Below are positions 1 through 9,263 of a DNA stretch of 33,270 nt, in pieces (position 1 is the first letter of the stretch; every line of letters starts with the position of its first letter). Source of the stretch: an uncultured Alistipes sp. (lineage in GTDB: Bacteria; Bacteroidota; Bacteroidia; Bacteroidales; UBA932); NCBI GenBank assembly GCA_902388455.1, contig CABMPD010000022.1, positions 1 through 33,270 on the forward strand, written 5' to 3'. The position numbers and the translations under genes are program-made. The notes under the pieces are model-generated. The model was given only the letters and a program-made list of their open reading frames with translations, ran no database searches and was not told the DNA's origin.

Positions 1-1307
1 GGTACAACCTCCGGGTGAACCGGGTGTACAGCGCGGTGTTCATCGCCGGAACGGCGGTGTCGGTCGCACTGGTGATGGCTTTCCTGACCGTACTTTCTTC
101 CAGGGTGGTCAATACCGTGCCGGAGACGCACCGGGACAGGATGCTGAGTGTCAGCTATCTGTTATATAAGGGAGATATGGGAACGCTGGGCTTCGGAGTG
201 TCGGCTGAGTTCGGAAAGCGTTTCCTGGACAGTCTGCCCGGAGTGGAGTGCTGGACAGCAACGGCTCCTAAGAAGAGTTTTATGGAAGGTCCGCTCACAT
301 TGAGGGATGCCGCCGGTATAAGCTGCAAGGCATTTACCCGTTTCGTGGACCGGAACTTCTGGAGGGTCTTTGATTTTCAGTTTATCGCGGGCAGACCTTT
401 GTCGGAAAGCGGTATGCACGGCAGTGCAGCCGAGCTGGTGGTCTCCGAATCGATAGCACGCCGTCTTGCCGGAAAGTCGGATGCGGTGGGTAAGGAGGTG
501 TACTGGGACGGCCAGTTGTTCCGGATATGCGGAGTGGTCAGGGATGTGCCCATAAGCGCGTCTGCGGCTTTTGCCGAGGCTTGGATGCCTTTGGAGGAGT
601 ACGACATCAACATGTCGTGGCTCGGACGGATGTTCTCCGGCAAGAGCAGTTTTCTGGGGGACGGATTCATATATATTCTGGCTGACGACAGGGCCTCGTT
701 CCGTAAAATCAGGTCGGGGATTGAGGACCGCCTGGAGATATTCAACCATACCGATGACAGCGGAACGGAACTGAGCCTGCCCCGGGGAGTACCGTCGTAT
801 GTGGAAAGTGTGTTCGCGCAGTTTGATATTCATGGCAACAGTCAGCCTATTACGCCCTATATTTGGATGAGTGTCGGAGTGCTCCTGCTTATCCTGCTGG
901 TGCCGCTTTTCAATCTCTCCGGCATGGTGACTTCCAGGATGGAGGCACGTCTGACCGAGTTCGGTACCCGCAAGGCCTTCGGTGCCTGTGGCGGTTCCAT
1001 CCTCTCGCAGATAACCTGGGAGAATCTGCTGCTGACACTTATCGGCGGAGTGCTGGGGCTGGTGCTGTCCTGGCTGCTGCTGGAGGTGTTCTCCCGTCAG
1101 GTCAGCATGTTGATACCGGGTGGCGGATGGATGCCGGGCTACGGGACTCCTGAGGCCGGGTATTTTGATTTCAGGGATTTCTACAACATATACCTGGGGA
1201 CTGCACTGCTTCTTATCATAGTGGTGCTCAATGTACTGTCGGCCCTACTTCCTGCCCGCAGAGTCATCCGGCATCCGATAACCGAATCGTTGAACTATAA
1301 AAAATAG
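1..1307 (+). CDS. MacB/FtsX-like ABC permease A1 (5' end missing)
   Basis: This is a permease subunit of a MacB-type ABC efflux system in the inner membrane. The reading frame is open from the first base: the opening codons read WYNLR, matching the N-terminus of the complete paralogue at 6576 (KESWYNLRKDRVYSAVY). The gene therefore begins outside the window, and the GTG at 15 is an internal valine. What is left shows one N-terminal membrane segment, a large extracytoplasmic domain (about residues 35-280 of the visible part) with the family motif RICGVVRDVP, then three C-terminal membrane segments. The segment after the second helix, NLSGMVTSRMEARLTEFG, is shared by all A-type permeases here. 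It ends 6 bp before its B-type partner. The A/B pairing suggests a heterodimer, which is inference. Function as a permease is well supported; the substrate is unknown. Confidence 0.88.
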   Translation, partial: YNLRVNRVYSAVFIAGTAVSVALVMAFLTVLSSRVVNTVPETHRDRMLSVSYLLYKGDMGTLGFGVSAEFGKRFLDSLPGVECWTATAPKKSFMEGPLTLRDAAGISCKAFTRFVDRNFWRVFDFQFIAGRPLSESGMHGSAAELVVSESIARRLAGKSDAVGKEVYWDGQLFRICGVVRDVPISASAAFAEAWMPLEEYDINMSWLGRMFSGKSSFLGDGFIYILADDRASFRKIRSGIEDRLEIFNHTDDSGTELSLPRGVPSYVESVFAQFDIHGNSQPITPYIWMSVGVLLLILLVPLFNLSGMVTSRMEARLTEFGTRKAFGACGGSILSQITWENLLLTLIGGVLGLVLSWLLLEVFSRQVSMLIPGGGWMPGYGTPEAGYFDFRDFYNIYLGTALLLIIVVLNVLSALLPARRVIRHPITESLNYKK

Positions 1308-1313
1308 CGTACT

Positions 1314-2639
1314 ATGATAAGGCAGATATTCAAGCAGATATGGTTTTACCGCCGGGGCAGTGCCTGGCTGTTTGCGGAGCTTCTTGTGATCGCTGTCGTG
1401 TCGTGGTTTGTAGTCAACCGGATATGGAATGTCCAGTACAGGATTCACGCCATACCCGACGGCATAGACTATGACGGGGTGTACGTGCTTTCTCTAGAAG
1501 AACTGTATCCGGGCCAGTATGGCTACGACAGCACCTACGATACGGACGAGGCCCGTATGGAGAACTTTTTCCGGGTAGGTGACATGCTGCGTCAGATGCC
1601 CCAGATACAGAGTCAGGCCCCGATCAATAAGACGCCGTGCCTTGGCAGCAAGAATCTGATGACAATATTGGTGGATAGCGTTACAAGTGTAAATACGGCT
1701 GTGATGCGTAGAATTTCCGGGGCGGAGGATTTCCGGCTGCTCGGATTCAGGCTGCTGCAGCCTGAGAGCGGAGAACTGGTGGATGAACCGAATACCTTTA
1801 TTATTTCTGAAGACCTGGCGATGACGCTGTTCCATGGGGAAAACCCGCTGGGAAAGACTCTAGGAGATGCACTGGATGACTCCAGACCGGGTTACACTTC
1901 GGATTATGATAACCGGAAGATAACCGGAGTCATCGCCAATGTCCGTATGAGCCCGGATGCTGAGAATATTCCGATGTTGATAGACAATACCAGCAAACTG
2001 GAGTACTTTGAGGATATTGTCTTTAGAGAAGAGTACAAATACGCTTTCAGGACTGTGCCGGGAGTGGATGCAGAGGAGTTTGCGGCAGAGTTGGGCCGGA
2101 AACTTGAGAGCGGCGGAGGTCTGGGTAATTACAGAGTGAGGGAGGTAGTGTCTTACAGGGAGATGGTGGAGGACAGGATTCTGTCCGGCAGCATGGACCG
2201 GCTGTTCCTTTGGAAAGCTCTCAGGATATTCCTCATCATCAATGTGCTTCTGGCGGTAGTGTCCATCAGCTGGCTGAGGATGGAGGAGCGGCGCGGGGAG
2301 ATCAGCGTCCGCCGGGCGATGGGAGGCTCCGGATGGAGGATCCTCGCTCAGAACATCGGAGAGATATGGGCCGTGACCGCAGCGGCTGCCCTTATTGCCT
2401 GTGTGGTGGTGATCAATATTATTGTGATGGGAAAGATGAATATCGTAGGGGAGACAGACCAGTTCATGCTGCCGGTGACCAGAGAACTGTATCCGCTGTT
2501 ATTTGACCCGGTACTGCATTTTCTGATGGTGGAGGGTATTGTCCTGGGACTGCTCTTCGTAATGGTGACGGTGGCAGTTGCTGTGCCGGTGCTGCTGGCA
2601 CTGCGCCAGCTTCCCGTCGAAGGTCTTAGGGACGAATAG
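1314..2639 (+). CDS. MacB/FtsX-like ABC permease B1
   Basis: A 441-residue permease of the B type, partner of A1. The N-terminus (MIRQIFKQIWFYRRGSAWLF) has the RQI-KQ-WFYRR signature shared with the B subunits at 5259 and 7900. A first membrane segment lies at about residues 17-38, followed by a periplasmic domain of about 250 residues that includes the B-type motif IISEDLAMTLFHGENPLG, and then three C-terminal membrane segments. The RRGEISVRRAMGGSGWRI stretch precedes the third helix and resembles the FtsX-domain loop. It starts 6 bp after A1 and ends 33 bp before the adaptor gene, consistent with one operon. It lacks an ATPase domain, so it must use an ATPase in trans, presumably the one at 9264. 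Confidence 0.88.
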   Translation: MIRQIFKQIWFYRRGSAWLFAELLVIAVVSWFVVNRIWNVQYRIHAIPDGIDYDGVYVLSLEELYPGQYGYDSTYDTDEARMENFFRVGDMLRQMPQIQSQAPINKTPCLGSKNLMTILVDSVTSVNTAVMRRISGAEDFRLLGFRLLQPESGELVDEPNTFIISEDLAMTLFHGENPLGKTLGDALDDSRPGYTSDYDNRKITGVIANVRMSPDAENIPMLIDNTSKLEYFEDIVFREEYKYAFRTVPGVDAEEFAAELGRKLESGGGLGNYRVREVVSYREMVEDRILSGSMDRLFLWKALRIFLIINVLLAVVSISWLRMEERRGEISVRRAMGGSGWRILAQNIGEIWAVTAAAALIACVVVINIIVMGKMNIVGETDQFMLPVTRELYPLLFDPVLHFLMVEGIVLGLLFVMVTVAVAVPVLLALRQLPVEGLRDE

Positions 2640-2672
2640 ATTTTTTAGAGATAATAAACAAGTGATTTGAAT

Positions 2673-3932
2673 ATGGATAGAGAATTGACGAACAAGGAAA
2701 AATGGCAGGACCGCCGCAAGGTCATCATCCGCTGGGGCCTCGGAACAGGAGCGGCGGTAGTGGCGGTGGTGCTGCTGGCAGTGTTGATCCAGCCTTCGGT
2801 GCGGGAAAACAGCCTGCGGCTGGCTACGGTGGATACCGGTTCTATAGAGTTTGCGGTATCGGCTACCGGAAAGGTGGTGCCGGGCTACGAGGAGGTCATC
2901 AACTCCCCTATTTCCTCCCGTGTAGTGGAGGTCTATAAACGGGCCGGAGAGGTGGTGCAGGCGGGTGAGCCCCTGCTTCGCCTGGATCTCGCGGCAGTAC
3001 AGACCGAGTATGACAATATGCTGGACGAGGAGCAGATGAAGGAGCTGCAGCTGGAAAAACTGCGGATTACCAACCGCAACAATATAACGGAGATGGAGAT
3101 GAATATCGACATTCAGGAGATGGAGCTGGACCGCAAGGCCGCCGCCCTGCGCAACGAGAAGTATCTGGACTCGCTCGGAGCGGGTACTCCGGACAAGGTG
3201 CGCGAGGCTGAGCTGGACTACACGGTGTCGAGCCTCAAGCTGGAGGACAACCGCCGCAAGCTCCAGAACCAGCGGGACCTGGCCGCCGCCGATGAGGCCG
3301 TGGCCGAGCTGGAGCTCTCGATCTTCCGCAAGAACAAGGAGCAGACCCGCCGCCGTCTCTATGACGCGGGTGTCCGCGCTCCCTACGCTGCGACCCTCAC
3401 ATTCATCAACAGCGAGATAGGCGCCCAGGTGGGGCAGGGCGAGAAGCTGGCGATACTGGCCGACCTCACCCGATTCAAGGTGGAGGGCGAGCTGGGCGAC
3501 ATGCAGGCCGGCAAGATAGCCGAGGGCTACCGGACCACAGTGCTGGCCGGACGGGACACCCTCACCGGCATGGTGTCGGTACTCTCCCCGATGTCCACCG
3601 ACGGCCTGATATCCTTTACCGTACAGCTTGACGACGAGTCTGCCCCGGGCCTGCGCTCGGGCCTGAAATGCGACATCTACGTGGTCTACGCCTACCGCGA
3701 GAATGTCCTCCGCCTGCCATCCGGCACATATTATAAAGGTGAGGGCAACTACGACCTCTTCGTCCGCGAGGGCGACCGCCTGGTGCGCCGCCGCGTGGCC
3801 CTCGGCGAGGCCAACTACGACTACGTGGAGGTTATCTCCGGCATCGAGCCCGGCGAACAGGTGGTCATCTCCGACATGCAGGACTACGCCAAGCAGCCTG
3901 AACTGAAGATCAAACCCTCTAAAAAGAGATAA
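2673..3932 (+). CDS. MacA/HlyD-type periplasmic adaptor subunit
   Basis: A membrane fusion protein (419 residues) that would link the inner membrane permease to the TolC-type channel. A cytoplasmic N-tail is followed by one membrane anchor at about residues 22-41 (GAAVVAVVLLAVLI). Then come the first half of a lipoyl/barrel-sandwich domain with VVEVYKRAGEVVQAGEPL, a long charged alpha-helical hairpin at about residues 105-235, the second lipoyl half with VRAPYAATLTFINSEIGAQV, and a beta-barrel/membrane-proximal domain. The ATG at 2673 is chosen over the in-frame TTG two codons earlier. The next permease starts 3 bp after the stop, so the two are almost certainly co-transcribed. Codon use becomes strikingly C-ending towards the 3' half. 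This is the only adaptor seen for five permease pairs. Confidence 0.9.
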   Translation: MDRELTNKEKWQDRRKVIIRWGLGTGAAVVAVVLLAVLIQPSVRENSLRLATVDTGSIEFAVSATGKVVPGYEEVINSPISSRVVEVYKRAGEVVQAGEPLLRLDLAAVQTEYDNMLDEEQMKELQLEKLRITNRNNITEMEMNIDIQEMELDRKAAALRNEKYLDSLGAGTPDKVREAELDYTVSSLKLEDNRRKLQNQRDLAAADEAVAELELSIFRKNKEQTRRRLYDAGVRAPYAATLTFINSEIGAQVGQGEKLAILADLTRFKVEGELGDMQAGKIAEGYRTTVLAGRDTLTGMVSVLSPMSTDGLISFTVQLDDESAPGLRSGLKCDIYVVYAYRENVLRLPSGTYYKGEGNYDLFVREGDRLVRRRVALGEANYDYVEVISGIEPGEQVVISDMQDYAKQPELKIKPSKKR

Positions 3933-3935
3933 GTT

Positions 3936-5252
3936 ATGAAGCTGGGAGTATATTTCAGGGAGTCGTGGCATAACATCCGCTCGGACAAGCTCTACACGCT
4001 GGTCTACATCATCGCCGTGGCCTTCTCGCTGGCAATGGTCATGACCTACCTCACTGTGGTGGCCATGCGCACTCAGAACAGCTATCCAGAGACGCACCGG
4101 GACCGGATGCTCTCGATACCGCTGATCTATCTGGAACTCGGTACGACTAGTTCGATGGAACAGTCTGTGAGCAAGGATTTCATCGCTCAGTTCCTGTCCG
4201 AGCCGCTGCCGGGAGTGGAGGCGTGGACAGCCGTGAAAACGGAGGAATTCAAGGTCTATAACTCTGCGGGTGAGCCCCTGAAGATGGTAGTGGAGTTCAT
4301 CGACAGCAGTTTTACGGATATATTTCCGCTGGAGGTGCTTTACGGCGGGCCGATTACCGCAGACGGAGCGCTGCGCAATGTGCCCGATGTGCTGATGGCC
4401 GAGTCCGCGGCAGCCGCTCTGCTCGGACGCAAGGACGTGGTGGGAGAGAGCATCTTCTTCAATAACAAGGAGTACCGTATATGCGGAGTGGTGAGGGACG
4501 TACCCCAGACGGCCACTTACGCATTCGCACAGATATGGGTTCCCGACACTGAGCCTACGCTGATGGATGTGCAGTTGAGGGAGTGGGCTTTGGCCAATAA
4601 CAATAATGTCATGGTAGGCCCCTACGAGATAGAGCTGCTGGCCGGCAGCCGCCGGGACTTCTCCGCCATCCGCTCGGAGATGCAGGACCGGATAGACAGG
4701 TACAATCAGTCCGGAGTCTCCTCCTGGAAACTCTCTCTGGCGTACGGTATGCCCACGGTGCGGGAGAGAATCTTCATGTATGACAGTGCCGCGGCCTATA
4801 CCTGGATAGGAGTGGGAGTGGTGCTGCTGGTGCTCCTCGTTCCGGTGTTCAATCTCTCGGGGATGACCGGCTCCGGAATGGAGGCCCGCATGGCCGAGTT
4901 CGGAGTCCGCAAGTCCTTCGGAGCCTGGCGCGGAGCGATAGTCCGGCAGATCGTCGGGGAAAATCTGCTGCTGACCCTTATCGGGGGAGCGGTCGGCCTG
5001 CTGCTGTCCTACCTTCTGCTGTACCTGCTGCAGGATGAGCTCTACGACCTGCTGCCGCTGAACTCCATGGTCGAATTCGGATTTTTCGAATTTATCCCGG
5101 CTCCTGCATTTACCTTCCGGAGCTTCTTCAAAGTCAGCCTGTATCTTCTGCTGCTGGCGCTTGTGCTGGTGGTCAACCTGCTTTCGGCCCTTGTGCCCGC
5201 ATCCAAGGTCATCCGCCGTCCCATCACCGAATCGTTGAACTCTCAAAGATAA
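3936..5252 (+). CDS. MacB/FtsX-like ABC permease A2
   Basis: A complete A-type permease of 438 residues. The N-terminus (MKLGVYFRESWHNIRSDKLY) leads into membrane segment 1 at about residues 22-43. The periplasmic MacB-like core domain spans about residues 50-280 and carries YPETHRDRML and RICGVVRDVPQTATYAFAQI. Three C-terminal helices follow at roughly 285-308, 345-370 and 405-428, with NLSGMTGSGMEARMAEFG after the second. Spacing is 3 bp from the adaptor and 6 bp to B2. A 57-bp stretch (4878-4934) differs at only two positions from the same stretch of A3 (7518-7574), which suggests recent duplication or gene conversion. The substrate cannot be read from the sequence. Confidence 0.9.
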   Translation: MKLGVYFRESWHNIRSDKLYTLVYIIAVAFSLAMVMTYLTVVAMRTQNSYPETHRDRMLSIPLIYLELGTTSSMEQSVSKDFIAQFLSEPLPGVEAWTAVKTEEFKVYNSAGEPLKMVVEFIDSSFTDIFPLEVLYGGPITADGALRNVPDVLMAESAAAALLGRKDVVGESIFFNNKEYRICGVVRDVPQTATYAFAQIWVPDTEPTLMDVQLREWALANNNNVMVGPYEIELLAGSRRDFSAIRSEMQDRIDRYNQSGVSSWKLSLAYGMPTVRERIFMYDSAAAYTWIGVGVVLLVLLVPVFNLSGMTGSGMEARMAEFGVRKSFGAWRGAIVRQIVGENLLLTLIGGAVGLLLSYLLLYLLQDELYDLLPLNSMVEFGFFEFIPAPAFTFRSFFKVSLYLLLLALVLVVNLLSALVPASKVIRRPITESLNSQR

Positions 5253-5258
5253 TCCGCT

Positions 5259-6557
5259 ATGCTTAGACAGATACTATCACAGATATGGTACTACCGCCGC
5301 AGCAGTCTGTGGCTGCTGTGCGAGCTCGTAGTGATATTCATAACCTCGTGGTTCCTGGTCAACGAGATATGGACCGCACATTACCGTGCGCATTCCACGC
5401 CATACGGATATGATTATGAAGGGGTGTATATCGCCGAGTTGGAACCGCTGAGTGACGGCCAGCCCGGCTACGCAGCCGATAACGATACATACGAGGCCAG
5501 TGCCGCAGCCCTTGCCCGCTTCGGGCAGACCATCCTGCAGATGCCGGAGGTGAGCGCATGCGCCGTTACTGGCATGTCCCTTCCCGGCCTCAGTACCTAT
5601 ACCGCCAATATGCAGTATCCCATGGACACTGCCGGAGCGTATATTGAATTTACTTTTCATTCCCGTCAGGCAGGAGAACCGGACATGGAGCTCATGGGCT
5701 ACCGTCAGGTGTTGCCGGAGAAAGCCCCGATAGAGGATGCACCCGGAACCTGCGTGATATCCTCCGATCTGGCGCAGTTGCTTTTCCCCGGAGATAATCC
5801 CGTAGGCCGCCGGCTTTCGGATGCCTCGACTTCTCCGGAGGCCGTAAGCCAGTACAGCTGGGTAATATCCGGAGTGATAGAGCCCCTAAAGCATAACCTT
5901 ACAGAAGAACCCCGCCCGATGGTCCTGTATGCCTATCCCAATATGCTCCAGGCCCCTTACGCACCGCCCTGTTTTATATTCCGTCTCCGTCCGGGAGTGG
6001 ATGCCGAGAGTTTCACAGAACGGGCCAGACGGACCTGGGAGCGGGAGATGCCATACGGCAACTGGCGGGTGTCCGCCGTGACCCCGATGCCGGAGTTTAT
6101 GCAGAAATACATTTTCCTGGACAACTTCAAGTGGAAGGCCCTGTGGGTGTTCCTGGTGGTCAATGTACTCATCGCCGCAGCTTCCTTCAGCTGGCTCAGA
6201 CTGAGGATGCGGCGCCCCGAAATAGGAGTGCGGCGGGCCATGGGCTCGACGGCCTGGAGGATTGCCCTGCAGCAGCTGGGGGAGGCCTGGATAGTCTATG
6301 CCGCTGCGGCGGTCCTCGGCTGGATTCTGACGGCCAATATCATATTGATCGCTAAAATCAGCATTACCGGCGGCTCCTCAATGACCCTACAGTCGGTGCG
6401 CGACAGCCTGCCGCTGCTCTACGACCCCACGGTGCATTTCCTCGCGGTGGCGGGGATCGTGACGGCGGTGCTGCTGGCGGCGGTGACTCTCGCGGCCCTC
6501 ATTCCCCTCGGCAAGGCCCTGAGGGAGCGGACGGCCGATATTTTAAAGGACGAATAA
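5259..6557 (+). CDS. MacB/FtsX-like ABC permease B2
   Basis: A B-type permease of 432 residues, partner of A2. It opens with MLRQILSQIWYYRRSSLWLL. Membrane segment 1 lies at about residues 16-38. The periplasmic domain contains the B-type signature VISSDLAQLLFPGDNPVG, and three C-terminal helices lie at about 293-316, 345-367 and 393-420. The conserved RPEIGVRRAMGSTAWRIALQ loop sits after the second helix. The gap is 6 bp from A2 and 18 bp to A3. As with the other subunits there is no nucleotide-binding domain. A heterodimer of A2 and B2 energised by the separate ATPase is inferred from order and pairing. Confidence 0.88.
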   Translation: MLRQILSQIWYYRRSSLWLLCELVVIFITSWFLVNEIWTAHYRAHSTPYGYDYEGVYIAELEPLSDGQPGYAADNDTYEASAAALARFGQTILQMPEVSACAVTGMSLPGLSTYTANMQYPMDTAGAYIEFTFHSRQAGEPDMELMGYRQVLPEKAPIEDAPGTCVISSDLAQLLFPGDNPVGRRLSDASTSPEAVSQYSWVISGVIEPLKHNLTEEPRPMVLYAYPNMLQAPYAPPCFIFRLRPGVDAESFTERARRTWEREMPYGNWRVSAVTPMPEFMQKYIFLDNFKWKALWVFLVVNVLIAAASFSWLRLRMRRPEIGVRRAMGSTAWRIALQQLGEAWIVYAAAAVLGWILTANIILIAKISITGGSSMTLQSVRDSLPLLYDPTVHFLAVAGIVTAVLLAAVTLAALIPLGKALRERTADILKDE

Positions 6558-6575
6558 TATTTAAAAGGACAATAT

Positions 6576-7892
6576 ATGAAACTTGGAATGTATCTGAAAG
6601 AATCGTGGTACAACCTGCGCAAGGACAGGGTGTACAGCGCGGTTTACATCATCGGTACGGGCTTCTCGCTGGCGCTGGTGATGGCCTGGCTGACGGTGCA
6701 GTCGATGCACTTCGACAACTCCTATCCGGAGGTGAACAGGGACCGGATGCTGGTGATTCCTACCTTTACGGAGTCTCAGAAGGGTTCTCAGGGCGGATCC
6801 AATGCGATGGTCAGCCAGGTGTTCGTCGACCGCTTCATCCGGAACGAGCCGGTGGAGGGGCTGGAGACTCTGACAACTGTGGCGTTTAGAGACGCGGTAG
6901 TGGCCAATGATTTAGGTGAGGCGGTCGGCAGCGTGGCCTCGGACGTGGACATGGAGTACTGGAAGGTCTTCGGCTTCGACTTTCTCTATGGGCACGCTCT
7001 TTCGGAGACGAGCTACAATCAGGCTGCTCCTGAGGCGGTCATCTGCGAGTCGCTGGCCAGGACCCTGTACGGCAGGGAGGATATAGTGGGGGAGAGGCTC
7101 TTCATCGACGCCAAGGAATACAGGGTGTGCGGAGTGGTGCGGGATGTGCCGCAGACGGCTTCGCTGGCCTTCTCCCAGTTGTGGCTGCCGGATCTGGAGG
7201 GAGATTCCAGAAGCTCTCTCGAGCAGTGGATAGGCCGTCCTACCATGATGGGAGAGTACTTCGTGTATCTGCTGGCCCGGGACAGGAGCGACTTCGGGAC
7301 TATACGGGAGACCTTGGAGGACAGGCTTGAAAGGTACAACAACGGCTCGGACGTGGAGTATGAGCTGTCCTTTCAGTCAGGAATACCCTCGGTAAGGGAG
7401 ATGGCTCTGAGGTGGACGGGCATGACATCGGCCTCGTTCACATGGATCGGGATAGGCATCATGTTCTTCATCCTGCTGATACCGATGATCAATCTTTCGG
7501 GTATGGTGGGCTCCCGGATGGAGGCCCGCATGGGCGAGTTCGGAGTGCGCAAGTCCTTCGGAGCCTGGCGCGGAGATGTGCTTCAGCAGATTACGGGCGA
7601 GAACCTGCTGCTGACCCTGCTCGGGGGAGTGCTCGGACTTGTGCTCTCGTACGTGCTCCTGGGCGTGTTCTCGGAGCAGTTCAACGGCATGGTGCCCGGA
7701 GAGGCCATGGCTATGGCTTTCTCCATGGAGAAGGTGGAGGCGGCGGTATTCTCCGTCAGGGATTTCTTCAAGCTCAAGCTGTATGTGCTGCTGCTGGCCA
7801 TAGTGCTGGTGCTCAATATCGTCTCGGCGCTGATACCGGCCTTCAAGGTTATCCGCCGGCCCATCACGGATTCGTTGAACTCTGTAAAGTAA
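6576..7892 (+). CDS. MacB/FtsX-like ABC permease A3
   Basis: A complete A-type permease of 438 residues with the N-terminus MKLGMYLKESWYNLRKDRVY, close to the truncated start of A1. Membrane segment 1 is at about 21-43. The periplasmic domain carries YRVCGVVRDVPQTASLAFSQ, and the three C-terminal helices lie at about 285-308, 345-370 and 405-428, with MVGSRMEARMGEFGVRKSFG between. It is separated from B2 by 18 bp and from B3 by 7 bp. At both ends it resembles A1 and A2 strongly, while the periplasmic domain is more divergent. That pattern fits conserved membrane parts with a variable substrate-facing or adaptor-facing domain. Confidence 0.9.
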   Translation: MKLGMYLKESWYNLRKDRVYSAVYIIGTGFSLALVMAWLTVQSMHFDNSYPEVNRDRMLVIPTFTESQKGSQGGSNAMVSQVFVDRFIRNEPVEGLETLTTVAFRDAVVANDLGEAVGSVASDVDMEYWKVFGFDFLYGHALSETSYNQAAPEAVICESLARTLYGREDIVGERLFIDAKEYRVCGVVRDVPQTASLAFSQLWLPDLEGDSRSSLEQWIGRPTMMGEYFVYLLARDRSDFGTIRETLEDRLERYNNGSDVEYELSFQSGIPSVREMALRWTGMTSASFTWIGIGIMFFILLIPMINLSGMVGSRMEARMGEFGVRKSFGAWRGDVLQQITGENLLLTLLGGVLGLVLSYVLLGVFSEQFNGMVPGEAMAMAFSMEKVEAAVFSVRDFFKLKLYVLLLAIVLVLNIVSALIPAFKVIRRPITDSLNSVK

Positions 7893-7899
7893 GTGGATT

Positions 7900-9216
7900 A
7901 TGTTTAAACAGATACTCAAACAACTCTGGTTCTACCGCCGCGGCAATGCGTGGCTCTTCGTGGAGATGACCCTCATCGCGGCTGCCTCATGGTTCCTGGT
8001 CAATGCCGTGTGGCCGGGTATTTACAGGACTTCCCTGCCGGACGGCTATGAGACCGACGGAGTGTATGCCGTCTCACTGAACCGCCTGAGTGACGGGCAG
8101 AACGGCTACCGCCAGGAGATGGACACCCCGGAGCAGATATCCGTGGACTTCCACCGTATAGGCAATGCTCTCAGGGAGATGCCCGAGGTGCAGGACGCGG
8201 CTCCGGTGGGGGCTACTCTTCCCGGATTGAATTACAGCAATTTTAACTGGGCAGTTGTGATTGATACTGTAAGCAGGACGGGTGATACTGTAAGCAGGAC
8301 GGGTGTTTCCTACGCCTATCATATCCGTGAGGCAGGGGCAAGTGACCTGGAGTTGCTGGGATACCGTCAGGTATGGCCGCAGGGAGCTCCGATAGAGGAT
8401 CTTCCGAACACAGTGATTATCACGGAGGATCTGGCTCAGGCCCTTTTCCCCGGGGAGAATCCCGTAGGCCGCCGGCTTTCTCAGCTCAGCACTTACCAGG
8501 AATACGGATGGCGCATATCCGGTGTAATAGCTCCCGTGAAAGTGGAAAAGGACAAGGAGTACCGGGGTTTCGTGATGTATGCCGGTCCCGACATTGTGGC
8601 TCTCGATGAGGGAATGTCCTTAGTGTGGATATTCCGTGTTGCTCCCGGTGTGGACGAGGAAGCCTTTATACAGCAGGCCAAGAAGATCTGGAGGGAAGAC
8701 CTCGCCTTCGGCAACTGGAGGGTGGCTTCCGTCATGCCGCTGGAGGAGAACCTGGAATCAGCCGTTACCGACACCTTTATGTGGAGGGCCCTCTTCATTT
8801 TCCTGCTCGTCTGCATACTCATAGGAGTGGCCTCCTTCGCATGGCTGCGTACCCGCGAGAGACGCGGAGAGACGGGCGTACGCCGGGCCATGGGCGGCTC
8901 TGTCGGCAGCATCATGCTGACGCAGCTCGCGGAGGTGTGGATTCTCTTTGCAGCCTCGCTCATAGTGGGACTGCTGATAGTGCTGAATGTGCTGATCTTC
9001 GGCAAAATTGACTTCTGCGCTCCGGGACTCTCCTCCTATTATGTGCTGAATGTGACCAAGGAGAGCCTGCCGGTGCTGTTCGAGCCGGTGCTGCACTTCC
9101 TCGCGGTGGCCGGCATAGTGGCCGGGCTGCTGCTGGTGGTCGTGACCCTCTCGACCATTGTCCCTGTCGCCGGGGCCCTGAAGGAGTCGCCCGCCGATGT
9201 GCTGAAGGACGAGTAA
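7900..9216 (+). CDS. MacB/FtsX-like ABC permease B3
   Basis: A B-type permease of 438 residues, partner of A3, beginning MFKQILKQLWFYRRGNAWLF. Membrane segment 1 lies at about 16-38. The periplasmic domain contains IITEDLAQALFPGENPVG, followed by three C-terminal helices and the loop RRGETGVRRAMGGSVGSIM. Within the periplasmic domain there is a perfect in-frame 21-bp tandem duplication (8263-8283 and 8284-8304), giving a repeated DTVSRTG heptapeptide that the other B subunits do not show. The stop lies 47 bp before the ATPase gene, in an A+T-rich gap that could hold a weak promoter; a near-match TAACTTTT at 9221 is not convincing. Confidence 0.88.
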   Translation: MFKQILKQLWFYRRGNAWLFVEMTLIAAASWFLVNAVWPGIYRTSLPDGYETDGVYAVSLNRLSDGQNGYRQEMDTPEQISVDFHRIGNALREMPEVQDAAPVGATLPGLNYSNFNWAVVIDTVSRTGDTVSRTGVSYAYHIREAGASDLELLGYRQVWPQGAPIEDLPNTVIITEDLAQALFPGENPVGRRLSQLSTYQEYGWRISGVIAPVKVEKDKEYRGFVMYAGPDIVALDEGMSLVWIFRVAPGVDEEAFIQQAKKIWREDLAFGNWRVASVMPLEENLESAVTDTFMWRALFIFLLVCILIGVASFAWLRTRERRGETGVRRAMGGSVGSIMLTQLAEVWILFAASLIVGLLIVLNVLIFGKIDFCAPGLSSYYVLNVTKESLPVLFEPVLHFLAVAGIVAGLLLVVVTLSTIVPVAGALKESPADVLKDE

Positions 9217-9263
9217 ATTTTAACTTTTTGAAAATATTTAAAAACAAATAAAATTTAAGAATT

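Noticed and set aside
15..17. GTG as start of the first permease
   Set aside because: The codons before it (WYNLR) continue the homology with the paralogue at 6576, so the gene starts outside the window.
2499..5246. A 915-codon open frame on the minus strand opposite B1, the adaptor and A2
   Set aside because: It spans three well-supported genes, has a His/Gln/Arg-rich composition typical of antisense reading of GC-rich codons, and matches no family pattern.
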